From an uncultured Lachnospiraceae bacterium (lineage in GTDB: Bacteria; Bacillota; Clostridia; Lachnospirales; Lachnospiraceae): 37,233 nucleotides of DNA. The notes beneath the pieces were generated by a model. The model worked only from the letters and a program-made list of their open reading frames with translations. It was not told the origin of the DNA and did no database searches. The stretch covers positions 1 to 37,233 of the forward strand of contig CAJUFL010000038.1 of assembly GCA_910585605.1 (NCBI GenBank), in the 5' to 3' direction. Shown piece by piece: positions 15,110-23,072 of this stretch (positions within the stretch are counted from its first letter, which is position 1; every line of letters starts with the position of its first letter). The position numbers and the translations under genes are program-made.

Positions 15110-15841
15110 GTGCAGCATACAGATTCAGGGGAAAAGATCGATAAGTTAAAAGAGATTGTTGAAAACAGTGAGAATATTGTCTTTTTTGGCGGTGCCGGGG
15201 TATCTACAGAGAGCGGAATACCGGACTTTCGGAGTGTAGACGGCTTATATAACCAAAAATACAAATATCCGCCTGAGGTTATGGTCAGTCATAGTTTTTA
15301 TAGAAGCCATCCGGAAGAATTTTTTGAATTTTATAGAAATAAAATGGTTGCTTTGGAGGCAAAACCAAATGCTGCACATTTAAAGCTGGCCAAGCTGGAG
15401 AAAGAAGGAAAGGTAAAGGCTGTTATTACACAGAATATAGACGGTTTACATTATATGGCAGGCAGCCAGGAGGTAATGGAACTTCACGGCAGTGTGCATC
15501 GGAATTATTGTGAAAAATGTAGAAAATTTTATCCGGTAGAATATATAATGGAATCTTCTGGAATTCCGGAATGTGAATGCGGTGGAAGGGTAAAGCCTGA
15601 TGTGGTGTTGTATGAGGAAGGTCTGGATTATGAAACGATGCAGAGGGCAGTAAGTTATATCCGGAATGCGGAGGTTTTGATCATAGGAGGAACTTCTCTG
15701 GCGGTATATCCGGCAGCGGGATTTATTGATTATTTTAGGGGGAGCCATCTGATTGTTATTAATATGGACAAAACAGCCAGAGATGTCCATGCAGATTTGT
15801 TGATTCAGGAAAAAATCGGAGAAGTGTTTGAACAGATTTAG
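15110..15841 (+). CDS. cobB: Sir2-family NAD-dependent protein deacylase
   Basis: A 243-residue sirtuin that removes acyl groups from lysines using NAD+. The Rossmann NAD motif is GAGVSTESGIPDFRS (28-42). Other signatures are TQNIDGLH (107-114) and the catalytic His126 in LHGSVH. A zinc ribbon has Cys134, Cys137, Cys155 and Cys157 (CEKC then CECGG), then GGTSLAVYPAAG. It is full length for the bacterial class. The start is GTG 15110, 7 nt after AGGAGG. It is the last gene of the c-di-AMP operon before a strong terminator. The HPr-sirtuin junction is only 11 nt, so the two are probably made together. Protein deacetylation of CdaA or PTS partners is an open idea. Confidence 0.93.
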   Translation: MQHTDSGEKIDKLKEIVENSENIVFFGGAGVSTESGIPDFRSVDGLYNQKYKYPPEVMVSHSFYRSHPEEFFEFYRNKMVALEAKPNAAHLKLAKLEKEGKVKAVITQNIDGLHYMAGSQEVMELHGSVHRNYCEKCRKFYPVEYIMESSGIPECECGGRVKPDVVLYEEGLDYETMQRAVSYIRNAEVLIIGGTSLAVYPAAGFIDYFRGSHLIVINMDKTARDVHADLLIQEKIGEVFEQI

Positions 15842-15920
15842 CATTTGATTTCCGAAGGTAGTGAACCTGGCAGTGACGTTTGTATAAAAATACAATATAG
15901 TAGAATAAAGATGAAAAAAA

Positions 15921-15954
15921 TCCAGTTATAAGTTTGACTTATAACTGGATTTTT
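15921..15954 (+). terminator. Strong terminator of the cdaA operon
   Basis: A perfect 12-bp stem TCCAGTTATAAG / CTTATAACTGGA with a five-nt loop, followed by five T and preceded by seven A. It lies 80 nt after the sirtuin stop. Confidence 0.92.
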
Positions 15955-15988
15955 GCGTAAATATATCAAAAAAAGTAGAATTTAGGGG

Positions 15989-16017
15989 TATACAAACAGA
16001 CAATATTGGTATATAAT
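15989..16017 (+). promoter_or_regulatory. Promoter of the LysR gene
   Basis: TATACA (15989-15994), a 17-nt spacer, and TATAAT (16012-16017). The -35 box is off consensus, which fits an autoregulated LysR gene. The ribosome site AAGGAGAG follows at 16044. Confidence 0.55.
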
Positions 16018-16056
16018 CTGCTTATGGAAAATCTATTAGACATAAGGAGAGATTAT

Positions 16057-16956
16057 ATGAATATCAATCTGGAATACTATAAGATTTTCTATCATGTAGC
16101 CACCGAGCTTAGCATAACTGGTGCTGCAAAGAAGCTTTGTATATCGCAACCTGCCGTCTCCCAAGCTGTCAAACAGCTCGAGCAGGGACTGGGAATAGAG
16201 CTTTTTACCAGAGGTGCAAAAGGTGTTAGTTTAACCCGAGCCGGAACTTTATTGTATTCTTATGTGGGGAATGGATATGAAACGATTCTTGCAGGTGAAG
16301 AGCAGCTTGCCAAGATGATGAATCTGGAATATGGAGAAGTGCGTATCGGAGCAAGTGATATGACTTTACAGTTTTATTTGCTGCCTTTTCTAGAAAAGTT
16401 TCATCAGAAGTATCCTGATATTAAGGTTACAGTTACAAATGCCCCCACGCCGCAGACCATTGACCACCTGCATCAGGGACGTATTGATTTCGGGGTCGTG
16501 ACCGGACCTTTAGAAGTTGACTCAAGGTTTGATGTTTTTAGCGTCCGTAAGATACAGGATGTGTTTGTGGCTGGGGAGAAGTTCCACTATTTAAGAGGGA
16601 AGAAACTAGATTATAATGAGCTTTCTAAGTTGCCCCTCATATGTTTGGAAGGGGATACCAGTACAAGGAAATATGTAGATAGCTATTTAGAAAAGAAAAA
16701 GGTAGAAGTTGTGCCGGAATTTGAACTGGCGACAAGTGATATGATTGTACAATTTGCCATGCGCAATCTGGGAATTGGATGTGTGGTAGAAGACTTTGCA
16801 AAAATACAGATTGAGAGTGGGGATTTATTCCGTCTGGAATTTAAAAAGCAGATACAGGAACGAGATATGTGCCTGATTATTGACAAACGCTCTACGATGT
16901 CGGTTGCTGCATCAAAGTTAAAGGAATTGCTTGAAGTTGAAGAGAAACAGAATTAG
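16057..16956 (+). CDS. LysR-family transcriptional regulator
   Basis: A 299-residue LysR protein. The N-terminal winged helix is textbook (YYKIFYHVATELSITGAAKKL; ISQPAVSQAVKQLEQGLGIELFTRGAKGVSLT). The periplasmic-binding-like effector domain runs from about 90 to 295, with RIGASDMTLQFYLLPFL and FGVVTGPLEV. The start is ATG 16057, with AAGGAGAG; an in-frame ATG at 16006 overlaps the promoter and is rejected. It is monocistronic: the preceding gene ends at a terminator and no close divergent target is present. Its effector and targets cannot be told from the sequence. Confidence 0.88.
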   Translation: MNINLEYYKIFYHVATELSITGAAKKLCISQPAVSQAVKQLEQGLGIELFTRGAKGVSLTRAGTLLYSYVGNGYETILAGEEQLAKMMNLEYGEVRIGASDMTLQFYLLPFLEKFHQKYPDIKVTVTNAPTPQTIDHLHQGRIDFGVVTGPLEVDSRFDVFSVRKIQDVFVAGEKFHYLRGKKLDYNELSKLPLICLEGDTSTRKYVDSYLEKKKVEVVPEFELATSDMIVQFAMRNLGIGCVVEDFAKIQIESGDLFRLEFKKQIQERDMCLIIDKRSTMSVAASKLKELLEVEEKQN

Positions 16957-16963
16957 AACCTTT

Positions 16964-17010
16964 ACTCTGCAATCATTATGATGATTTTGGCTATCAATGT
17001 TTTGCAGAGT
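16964..17010. repeat. Inverted repeat after the LysR gene
   Basis: A perfect 9-bp inverted repeat ACTCTGCAA / TTGCAGAGT with a 29-nt loop lies just after the LysR stop. It lacks a T run, so it is not a standard terminator. The rest of 16957-17183 holds no gene. Confidence 0.45.
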
Positions 17011-17183
17011 GGATATGATTAGAAAATCGAATGAAATGCTTTGTGAAAAGGATAGTGCAGATAGGCAGGCAATCAATTTGTGGGAATAATGAGTTAACGT
17101 AGATACTAGATATACATTTGACAATTATCGCGGCAAACAAAGTCTGCAAGGTAAAATTGATTACAAATTAGGAGGTATAAGGA

Positions 17184-17456
17184 ATGGAATTGAACAACAC
17201 ATTTAAACTGACAAATGAAAATGGAGAAGAAATTACATATGTAGGTCTCAGCGTGGTGGAGAATCCAGAGAATGGACAGAGATATTTAATCTATACAGAG
17301 GCAGAAAATGCGAAAGAAAAGAGTGGAAAACAGGTAGATTTGTATGCCTGCATATATGGTAAGGAAAATGGTCGGATTGTGTTAGATCCGATTGAAACAG
17401 AGAAAGAAAAAACGTTGATAAGAACCTTCATAAAAAAGAATATTCAGGTAGCTTAA
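17184..17456 (+). CDS. DUF1292 family protein (YrzB-like)
   Basis: A 90-residue acidic protein with the DUF1292 pattern: KLTNENGEEITYVGLSVVE, then GQRYLIYTE and VDLYACIYGKENGRIVLDPIETEKE. DUF1292 proteins are small, widespread in Firmicutes and of unknown function. The usual neighbours in Bacillus (yrrK and yrzL) are absent here. A strong AGGAGGT ribosome site precedes ATG 17184, and a terminator follows at 17471, so it is a single-gene transcript. Confidence 0.82.
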   Translation: MELNNTFKLTNENGEEITYVGLSVVENPENGQRYLIYTEAENAKEKSGKQVDLYACIYGKENGRIVLDPIETEKEKTLIRTFIKKNIQVA

Positions 17457-17470
17457 TATTCCTTTTTAAT

Positions 17471-17505
17471 CCCTGCTTCCGGCGGTGTCGGCAGCAGGGA
17501 TTTTT
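17471..17505 (+). terminator. Terminator after the DUF1292 gene
   Basis: Stem CCCTGCT / AGCAGGG with additional inner GC pairing, followed by ATTTTT. It lies 14 nt after the stop codon. Confidence 0.9.
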
Positions 17506-17516
17506 ATCTTAAAAGA

Positions 17517-17583
17517 CATAAGTAATACTTATGGAATATATTAGAAATATTAATTTTACTTATGACTGAAAAAGGAGTATACT
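17517..17583 (+). promoter_or_regulatory. purA promoter and operator-like palindrome
   Basis: Promoter TTTACT (17555-17560), a 17-nt spacer, and TATACT (17578-17583). Upstream lies a perfect 8-1-8 palindrome CATAAGTA-A-TACTTATG (17517-17533), and one more copy of its half-site TACTTATG (17557-17564) overlaps the -35 box. The arrangement suggests a repressor that binds the palindrome and reaches the promoter. It does not match the Bacillus PurBox. Confidence 0.65.
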
Positions 17584-17646
17584 GGGGATGAATATAGAGG
17601 TATGTATTTTTATTCATAAATAAATATGAAAGAAAGGGTTAAGCGA

Positions 17647-18921
17647 ATGGTCAAAGCAGTAGTAGGCGCAAATTGGGGAGACGAAGGAAAAGGAAAAATT
17701 ACAGATATGTTGAGTAAGGAGGCTGATATTATTGTCCGTTTTCAGGGTGGGGCAAATGCAGGACATACCATTGTAAATGATTATGGTAAATTTGCATTAC
17801 ATACGTTGCCATCCGGAGTATTCTATGATCATACTACAAGCATTATCGGTAATGGTGTAGCACTTAATATTCCTGTTTTATTTAATGAGATTAAAGAGAT
17901 TGTGGACAGAGATGTCCCGATGCCCAAGATTTTAGTATCTGACAGAGCGCAGCTTGTAATGCCTTATCACATTTTGTTTGATGAATATGAGGAAGAACGT
18001 CTGGCCGGTAAGTCTTTTGGTTCTACTAAGTCCGGTATTGCTCCGTTTTATTCAGATAAATATGCAAAGATAGGTTTTCAGGTCAATGAGCTGTTTGATG
18101 AAGAAGCATTAAAAGAGAAATTAGAACGGGTTGTGGTTCAGAAAAATGTAATGCTGGAGCATTTATACCATAAGCCAGCATTAAACGTGGATGAGCTTTT
18201 TGAAACAATGATGGAATATAGGGATATGGTCGCACCTTATGTCTGTGATGTATCTGCTTTTTTGTATCAGGCGATAAAAGAAGACAAGAATATTCTTTTA
18301 GAAGGTCAGCTCGGATCTTTGAAGGATCCTGATCATGGAATTTACCCAATGGTTACGTCTTCTTCCACATTGGCTGCTTATGGTGCGATCGGTGCAGGGA
18401 TACCACCATACGAAATAAAGAAAATAGTTACAGTGGTTAAAGCTTATTCTTCTGCGGTAGGTGCAGGTGCATTTGTCAGTGAGATTTTCGGGGAAGAAGC
18501 TGATGAATTACGACGCCGTGGGGGTGATGGTGGAGAATATGGTGCGACAACAGGTCGTCCGAGAAGAATGGGATGGTTTGACTGCGTTGCATCCAAATAT
18601 GGCTGTCGGATTCAGGGGACAACAGATGTGGCATTTACGGTTCTGGATGTACTTGGATATTTAGATGAAATTCCGGTATGTGTAGGTTATGAGGTGGATG
18701 GAGAGGTTACAACGGATTTTCCGACTACTGGAAAACTTGAAAACGCAAAACCGGTTCTTAAGATACTTCCCGGCTGGAAGAGCGATATCAGAGGTATTAC
18801 AAAATATGAAGAACTTCCGGAAAATTGCAGGAAATATATCGAATTTATTGAGGAGCAGATTGGATTCCCGATTACTATGATTTCAAATGGTCCGGGAAGA
18901 GATGAGATTATTTTTAGATAG
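17647..18921 (+). CDS. purA: Adenylosuccinate synthetase PurA
   Basis: A 424-residue enzyme that condenses IMP and aspartate with GTP hydrolysis, the first committed step to AMP. The P-loop-like motif GDEGKGK (11-17), the NAGHT motif with catalytic His40, and the later STLAAYGAIGAG and GEYGATTGRPRRMGWFD blocks are all present. Length is typical. I use ATG 17647, after AAAGGG; the in-frame ATG at 17626 precedes that site. It has its own promoter at 17555, with a palindromic operator, and ends at a strong terminator. No other purine gene is adjacent. Confidence 0.96.
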   Translation: MVKAVVGANWGDEGKGKITDMLSKEADIIVRFQGGANAGHTIVNDYGKFALHTLPSGVFYDHTTSIIGNGVALNIPVLFNEIKEIVDRDVPMPKILVSDRAQLVMPYHILFDEYEEERLAGKSFGSTKSGIAPFYSDKYAKIGFQVNELFDEEALKEKLERVVVQKNVMLEHLYHKPALNVDELFETMMEYRDMVAPYVCDVSAFLYQAIKEDKNILLEGQLGSLKDPDHGIYPMVTSSSTLAAYGAIGAGIPPYEIKKIVTVVKAYSSAVGAGAFVSEIFGEEADELRRRGGDGGEYGATTGRPRRMGWFDCVASKYGCRIQGTTDVAFTVLDVLGYLDEIPVCVGYEVDGEVTTDFPTTGKLENAKPVLKILPGWKSDIRGITKYEELPENCRKYIEFIEEQIGFPITMISNGPGRDEIIFR

Positions 18922-19010
18922 TCGGATAAAAGGAGGAGTTTACATAAAACAGACAAAAGAGATGTAAAAGATAGTCCGTAGAAGTTAAAGGTAAAATATT
19001 GTTATCTTAT

Positions 19011-19049
19011 CCACATTATTGTGCAGTTGTCACAATAATGTGGTTTTTT
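19011..19049 (+). terminator. purA terminator
   Basis: A perfect 13-bp stem CCACATTATTGTG / CACAATAATGTGG with a seven-nt loop and six T. Confidence 0.93.
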
Positions 19050-19088
19050 ACATTATAGGAACTGATTCGCATTTAATTCATTGATTTA

Positions 19089-19153
19089 TTAAGAAAATCT
19101 TAATCATTTATCAAGAAAATCATAGGGGTTTTTTTAACAGAATTTGCTATAAT
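19089..19153 (+). promoter_or_regulatory. Activator-type promoter of the two-component operon
   Basis: TATAAT at 19148-19153 has no consensus -35 box at 17 nt. Instead a repeated AAGAAAATC occurs at 19091-19099 and 19113-19121, 22 bp apart, close to two helix turns. The first copy lies in a TTAAGA-AAA-TCTTAA palindrome. The arrangement fits binding by an OmpR/VanR-type response regulator that activates its own promoter. This is inference from spacing. Confidence 0.55.
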
Positions 19154-19254
19154 AACATTGAACTGTATATGGAAAAAGTCATGCATTTACAAATCATGCA
19201 AACGAAGATGATACAAATTTTTTATACCTGCTATGATAGATTGGAGGAAAATTG

Positions 19255-19950
19255 ATGAATGAAAAGATATTGGTTGTGGATGATGAATGTGAGATTGCCG
19301 ATTTGGTTTCATTGTATCTAGAAAATGAGGATTTTACAGTGTTTAAGGCATATAATGGGGCAGATGCACTGGAATACATTGAAACAAAGGAATTGGATCT
19401 GGCCGTTTTAGATGTGATGCTTCCGGATATAGATGGATTTCAGATTTGCAGGAAAATTCGTGAGAATTATCAATATCCTATTATCATGCTGACTGCTAAG
19501 GGGGAGGAATTGGACAAAATTAATGGATTGACGTTAGGGGCAGATGATTATATGACCAAGCCGTTTCTTCCGTTAGAGATGGTGGCACGGGTCAAAGCAC
19601 AGCTCCGCCGGTATAAACGTTATAATACAGGGAATATGAAGGATGAAGATATCATAGAGCATTCAGGACTGGTTTTAAATATCAGGACGCACGAGTGCAT
19701 TTTGAATGAGACCCCATTGTCTCTGACTCCTACAGAGTTTTCTATTTTACAGATTCTATGCCAGCATAAAGGGGAAGTGGTTAGTGCAGAAGAATTGTTT
19801 CATCAGATATGGAAGGATGAATATTACAGCAAAAACAACAATACGATTACCGTTCATATACGTCATTTGCGGGAAAAGATGGGTGACTCTTTTGAAAATC
19901 CCAAATATGTAAAGACGGTCTGGGGGTGTGGATATAAAATTGAAGGATAA
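19255..19950 (+). CDS. VanR-like OmpR-family response regulator
   Basis: A 231-residue regulator. The receiver domain has Asp9-Asp10, the phosphorylated Asp53 (LAVLDVMLP), Thr80 and Lys102 (MTKPF). A C-terminal winged helix (130-231) has LSLTPTEFSILQILC and VHIRHLREKMG. The sequence is strikingly close to VanR of vancomycin resistance (GADDYMTKPFLPLEMVARVK; ARVKAQLRRYKRY), as I recall that protein. The start is ATG 19255, with GGAGG. The sensor gene overlaps its 3' end by 23 nt. No vanH, vanA or vanX gene is next to it, so it is more likely a housekeeping or cell-envelope regulator than a resistance operon. The upstream direct repeats suggest autoregulation. Confidence 0.9.
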   Translation: MNEKILVVDDECEIADLVSLYLENEDFTVFKAYNGADALEYIETKELDLAVLDVMLPDIDGFQICRKIRENYQYPIIMLTAKGEELDKINGLTLGADDYMTKPFLPLEMVARVKAQLRRYKRYNTGNMKDEDIIEHSGLVLNIRTHECILNETPLSLTPTEFSILQILCQHKGEVVSAEELFHQIWKDEYYSKNNNTITVHIRHLREKMGDSFENPKYVKTVWGCGYKIEG

Positions 19951-21061
19951 AATGTGGGATGCTGTTAAAATTGCTTTTGTCATTGGTATAGGTATTACAG
20001 TCTGTCTGGGTGTATTTTATCTGTTAGATAATGTATTAAACGGAATGATTGTTGATTGGTTTTCAAAATATATGATGGTAGAAAGATATGAGGGAAACGG
20101 AATTACAACAATAGGACCGGACTGGTACAGAGTAAAAATAATGGCAGTCAGTGTTTTGCTGTTAGGTGTTGTAGTATGGCTGCTCTCTATTTTTGCGGCA
20201 TCCCGCCTGGGGGCTAAAAAGGAAAAAAAGAGAGTGATAACGGCAGTAAGCCGGATGATATATCAATATATGGAGGGGGATGCTGAGGCGGCAGAGGTTT
20301 TTCCTAAGGAATACGCAGAGATTTTGGCACAAATGTTGGAAATTAAGGCTGATATCCAGAGGAATGAACAGATTTTAAAGGAAGAAGCAAGCCGGAAGAA
20401 TGATTTGATTGCCTATCTGGCACATGATTTAAAAACACCGCTTACTTCTGTAATTGGATATCTGAGTCTGTTGAATGAAATATCTGATATGCCAATGAAG
20501 CAAAGAGCAAAATATATTAACATAACATTAGATAAGGCGAACCGTCTGGAAAAACTGATTAATGAATTTTTTGATATTACCAGATATAATCTGCAACAGA
20601 TTTCGCTGGATAAGGAAGTGACAGATATTTCCTATATGCTGGCGCAGATGACGGATGAATTTTATCCGATACTAAATGCACATGGAAATACGATCGACCT
20701 TTGTGTGGAAGAAGATTTAACCGCATCTATTGATGCCCAGAAGATGGCAAGGGTATTTAATAATATTTTGAAAAATGCAGTAGCGTACAGTTATCAGAAC
20801 ACCCCTATTGAGGTTATCGCAGAAAATACAGGCAGTGCTATCCGTATTACCTTTCAAAATAAGGGAAAAACGATACCAAAGCAGAAGCTGGAGTCTATTT
20901 TTGAAAAATTTTTCCGGTTGGATGAAGCAAGGGGATCTAATACCGGTGGAGCAGGCCTGGGGCTCGCCATTGCAAAAGAAATCGTGACCTTGCACGGAGG
21001 AATCATAGAAGCATTCAGCGAAAATGAGACTACTGCATTTACAGTTGAATTGCCGTTATAA
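19928..21061 (+). CDS. VanS-like sensor histidine kinase
   Basis: A 377-residue kinase. Two membrane helices lie near residues 14-34 and 70-90, enclosing a short extracellular loop of about 35 residues with no sensor domain. A DHp helix has LAHDLKTPLTS (phospho-His166), followed by the N box (NNILKNAVAYS) and G boxes (GAGLGLAIAKEI). The start GTG at 19928 aligns with the IKLKNK opening of VanS (DIKLKDK here); the ATG at 19952 directly after the response-regulator stop is an alternative. It is co-transcribed with the response regulator. The ligand is unknown; a cell-wall or lipid II signal is the natural guess by similarity. Confidence 0.9.
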   Translation: MDIKLKDKMWDAVKIAFVIGIGITVCLGVFYLLDNVLNGMIVDWFSKYMMVERYEGNGITTIGPDWYRVKIMAVSVLLLGVVVWLLSIFAASRLGAKKEKKRVITAVSRMIYQYMEGDAEAAEVFPKEYAEILAQMLEIKADIQRNEQILKEEASRKNDLIAYLAHDLKTPLTSVIGYLSLLNEISDMPMKQRAKYINITLDKANRLEKLINEFFDITRYNLQQISLDKEVTDISYMLAQMTDEFYPILNAHGNTIDLCVEEDLTASIDAQKMARVFNNILKNAVAYSYQNTPIEVIAENTGSAIRITFQNKGKTIPKQKLESIFEKFFRLDEARGSNTGGAGLGLAIAKEIVTLHGGIIEAFSENETTAFTVELPL

Positions 21062-21104
21062 GTAGATTTGGAAATGTCCGGAAAGAGAACAGATTATTTA
21101 AGTA

Positions 21105-21133
21105 TTGGTATTTTTATAAAAATATCGTATAAT
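21105..21133 (+). promoter_or_regulatory. Promoter before the small membrane protein
   Basis: TTGGTA (21105-21110), 17 nt, then TATAAT (21128-21133). The spacer contains the 14-bp palindrome ATTTTTATAAAAAT. It would drive the gene at 21190 and probably birA. Confidence 0.7.
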
Positions 21134-21189
21134 AGACTGCGTCAGGGTTCTGACAAAAAATCTATAAAAGATAAGGAAAAGCGGCCTAT

Positions 21190-21663
21190 ATGGAGTACAC
21201 AGTTAAAAAGAATAAAAATAACCGGATTGCCATGCGTATAACAGCCTGCCTGTTTTTGTTAATCGCTATAGTGAGGTTTGCAGTTGTGGTAATCAGTAAG
21301 GAACAGACAAGTATGTTTCTTACCATTATTTTATGTGCAGGCGGGATGACTTATGGGATATATCTGTTGAGGCAGACATTAAAAGTACAGGCATATGATA
21401 TTACCTATGTGTTTGGTGAAAAAACGTTAACATTGAAAATGCACAAAAAAGAAAAAAGGATTACGTATTCAGAAATTTCTGATTTGGGATATGTGGTTCC
21501 GAACGAGAATATGGATTACAGTATTGTTCAGATTTATATTGGAAAAGAACAGTATATTCTTCCTTTTATGGGAAAAAGTGAGGTTGGGAAAGCATTATAT
21601 GGGATGCTTAAATTAAAAAAAGAGGAAGCAGACGGTGATACAGATAAGAATAATGAAATTTAA
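21190..21663 (+). CDS. Small two-helix membrane protein, unknown
   Basis: A 157-residue protein with two helices (about 14-35 and 40-60), then a soluble region rich in strands (AYDITYVFGEKTLTLKMHKKEKRITYSEISDLGYV) that resembles a bacterial PH-like domain. A charged tail follows. It starts at ATG 21190, with AAGGAAAA upstream and its own promoter at 21105. It is followed 66 nt later by birA. I do not recognise a family and assign no function. Confidence 0.6.
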   Translation: MEYTVKKNKNNRIAMRITACLFLLIAIVRFAVVVISKEQTSMFLTIILCAGGMTYGIYLLRQTLKVQAYDITYVFGEKTLTLKMHKKEKRITYSEISDLGYVVPNENMDYSIVQIYIGKEQYILPFMGKSEVGKALYGMLKLKKEEADGDTDKNNEI

Positions 21664-21729
21664 TGATTTCTGTACGGAATCTTTATGTTTTTAAGTATTG
21701 TTTTGTCTGGAATTCAAAGGGAAATGAGT

Positions 21730-22707
21730 ATGAAAGAGGAAATTTTAGAATTATTAAAAGCACATTCGGATTATGTATCGGGGCAGGATATCTGTGAACA
21801 ATTGGGAGTATCCCGAACTGCAATATGGAAGAATATTAATGCTTTGAAAAATGAGGGGTATCACATTGATTCTGTAAATAACAGGGGATATAAGCTTTTA
21901 AGTGAGCCGGACGTAATTGAGGAAAAAAGAATACGGGAATATCTGAATACAAGGTGGATAGCGAAAAACATCTGGTATCAGACGGAAATGGATTCTACCA
22001 ATACGCAGGCAAAAAAGCTGGGAGAGGATGGGGCTTCCAATGGAACTCTGGTAATAACAGAACGCCAGACAGCCGGTAAGGGAAGAAGAGGCAAGTCTTG
22101 GGTTTCTCCAATGGGAAACTGCTATTTTTCAATTTTGCTAAGACCGGAGATTTCCGTTGACCGAGCTTCTATGATTACGCTGGTTTCAGCGTTAGCTCTG
22201 GCGAAAACAATTAAAGAGACAGAGGATTTGGATACTATGATCAAATGGCCTAATGATGTGATTGCAAATGGGAAAAAGCTATGCGGTATCCTGACAGAGA
22301 GCAGCACGGATTTGGAGTACATTAATTATGCGGTAGTAGGGATTGGAATTAATACGAATCAGGTTGATTTTCCAGAGGAAATAAAAGATATGGCATCATC
22401 TATCCGGCGGGAAACCGGAAAGGAAATAAACAGAGCGAAGTTGCTGGGCACGTTCTTAAATGTATTTGAGGTTTATTATGAAAAATTCCTGGAAACAGAA
22501 GATTTATCTATACTTTTGGAGGAGTATAACTGTTTTTTAGTGAATTGTGGAAAGGAAGTAAAGATTATAGAGAAAGAACAGGAACGAATTTTGACGGCAA
22601 TTGGAATTGACAGCCAGGGAAGGTTGATTGTGGAAGATAAAAATGGGCAGCGGGAAAAGATTATATCCGGTGAGGTATCTGTAAGAGGATTATATGGGTA
22701 TGTTTAA
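21730..22707 (+). CDS. birA: Bifunctional biotin ligase / repressor BirA
   Basis: A 325-residue protein that adenylates biotin and attaches it to carboxylase subunits; the N-terminal winged helix can repress biotin genes. Residues 1-60 are the HTH (LKAHSDYVSGQDICEQLGV; RTAIWKNINALKNEGY). The catalytic domain has TERQTAGKGRRGKSW (110-124), the biotinyl-AMP loop, and TMIKWPNDVI. A C-terminal SH3-like domain follows. Start 21730 is preferred over the ATG at 21724, because AAAGGGAA (21716-21723) then has 6-7 nt spacing. No biotin synthesis gene is near. Confidence 0.93.
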   Translation: MKEEILELLKAHSDYVSGQDICEQLGVSRTAIWKNINALKNEGYHIDSVNNRGYKLLSEPDVIEEKRIREYLNTRWIAKNIWYQTEMDSTNTQAKKLGEDGASNGTLVITERQTAGKGRRGKSWVSPMGNCYFSILLRPEISVDRASMITLVSALALAKTIKETEDLDTMIKWPNDVIANGKKLCGILTESSTDLEYINYAVVGIGINTNQVDFPEEIKDMASSIRRETGKEINRAKLLGTFLNVFEVYYEKFLETEDLSILLEEYNCFLVNCGKEVKIIEKEQERILTAIGIDSQGRLIVEDKNGQREKIISGEVSVRGLYGYV

Positions 22708-22970
22708 GGATATTCTCCTCAGTTATGCAGAAATGTGTATGAGCAAATTCATATTTTTTGATAACATGAAAGATATGGATATCAGGTTTGGTTATAGGGA
22801 AATCCTTATAATTGTAGAGGTGATATAATATATATATTATCATACTGTGATTGGTCATAACACAGGCCACTTAATAATGTTAAGAAAAGAAGCACGCATA
22901 TTTTATATGTGCGGAGAAAAACTTAATAAAATAAATTGAAACGATAAAAATGCCTAATAAAATTTAATTG
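22708..22970. other. Intergenic region after birA
   Basis: I see no supported gene here. It holds a TAATATATATATTA palindrome near 22826-22839, a weak CTGTG/CACAG hairpin and a 31-codon ORF at 22733-22828 without a ribosome site. No T-run terminator for birA was found. Confidence 0.35.
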
Positions 22971-23012
22971 GCAAGTTGACAACTTGCACAAATTAAGTAT
23001 AGTCTGTATAAT
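22971..23012 (+). promoter_or_regulatory. gdhA promoter with perfect 17-bp palindrome
   Basis: Promoter TTGCAC (22984-22989), 17 nt, then TATAAT (23007-23012). An alternative is TTGACA (22976-22981), 16 nt, then TATAGT (22998-23003). A perfect 8-1-8 palindrome GCAAGTTG-A-CAACTTGC (22971-22987) covers the -35 region, as a repressor operator would. The nearby LysR protein is one candidate binder, but the motif is not a classical LysR box. Confidence 0.65.
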
Positions 23013-23019
23013 AATATGC

Positions 23020-23072
23020 AGACAAAGGCGTCTTAATAATAGAACACACGTCTTTTTATGTGTTCTTTTTTT
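23020..23072 (+). terminator. Attenuator-like leader of gdhA
   Basis: The expected transcript start is near 23019. It begins with a short hairpin AGAC-AAAGGC-GTCT (23020-23033). Eight nt later comes an intrinsic terminator, AGAACACA / TGTGTTCT (23041-23066) followed by seven T. The terminator is about 75 nt ahead of gdhA, so it must be bypassed for expression. CGTCT occurs both in the first hairpin (23029-23033) and in the terminator loop (23049-23053), so AGAC could pair with either copy and act as a switch. The hexaloop AAAGGC has A at 1 and G at 4, as in ANTAR-target hairpins, but a second hairpin is not obvious. Confidence 0.6.

Noticed and set aside
15446..15895. Leftward 149-codon frame inside the sirtuin gene
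   Set aside because: It is the antisense shadow of a clear sirtuin, rich in unlikely residues, with no ribosome site.
19255..21061. A vancomycin-resistance operon
   Set aside because: Only the regulator pair resembles van genes; no ligase, dehydrogenase or dipeptidase gene follows.
22733..22828. A 31-codon ORF after birA
   Set aside because: It has no ribosome site, no conserved pattern, and sits in AT-rich intergenic DNA.
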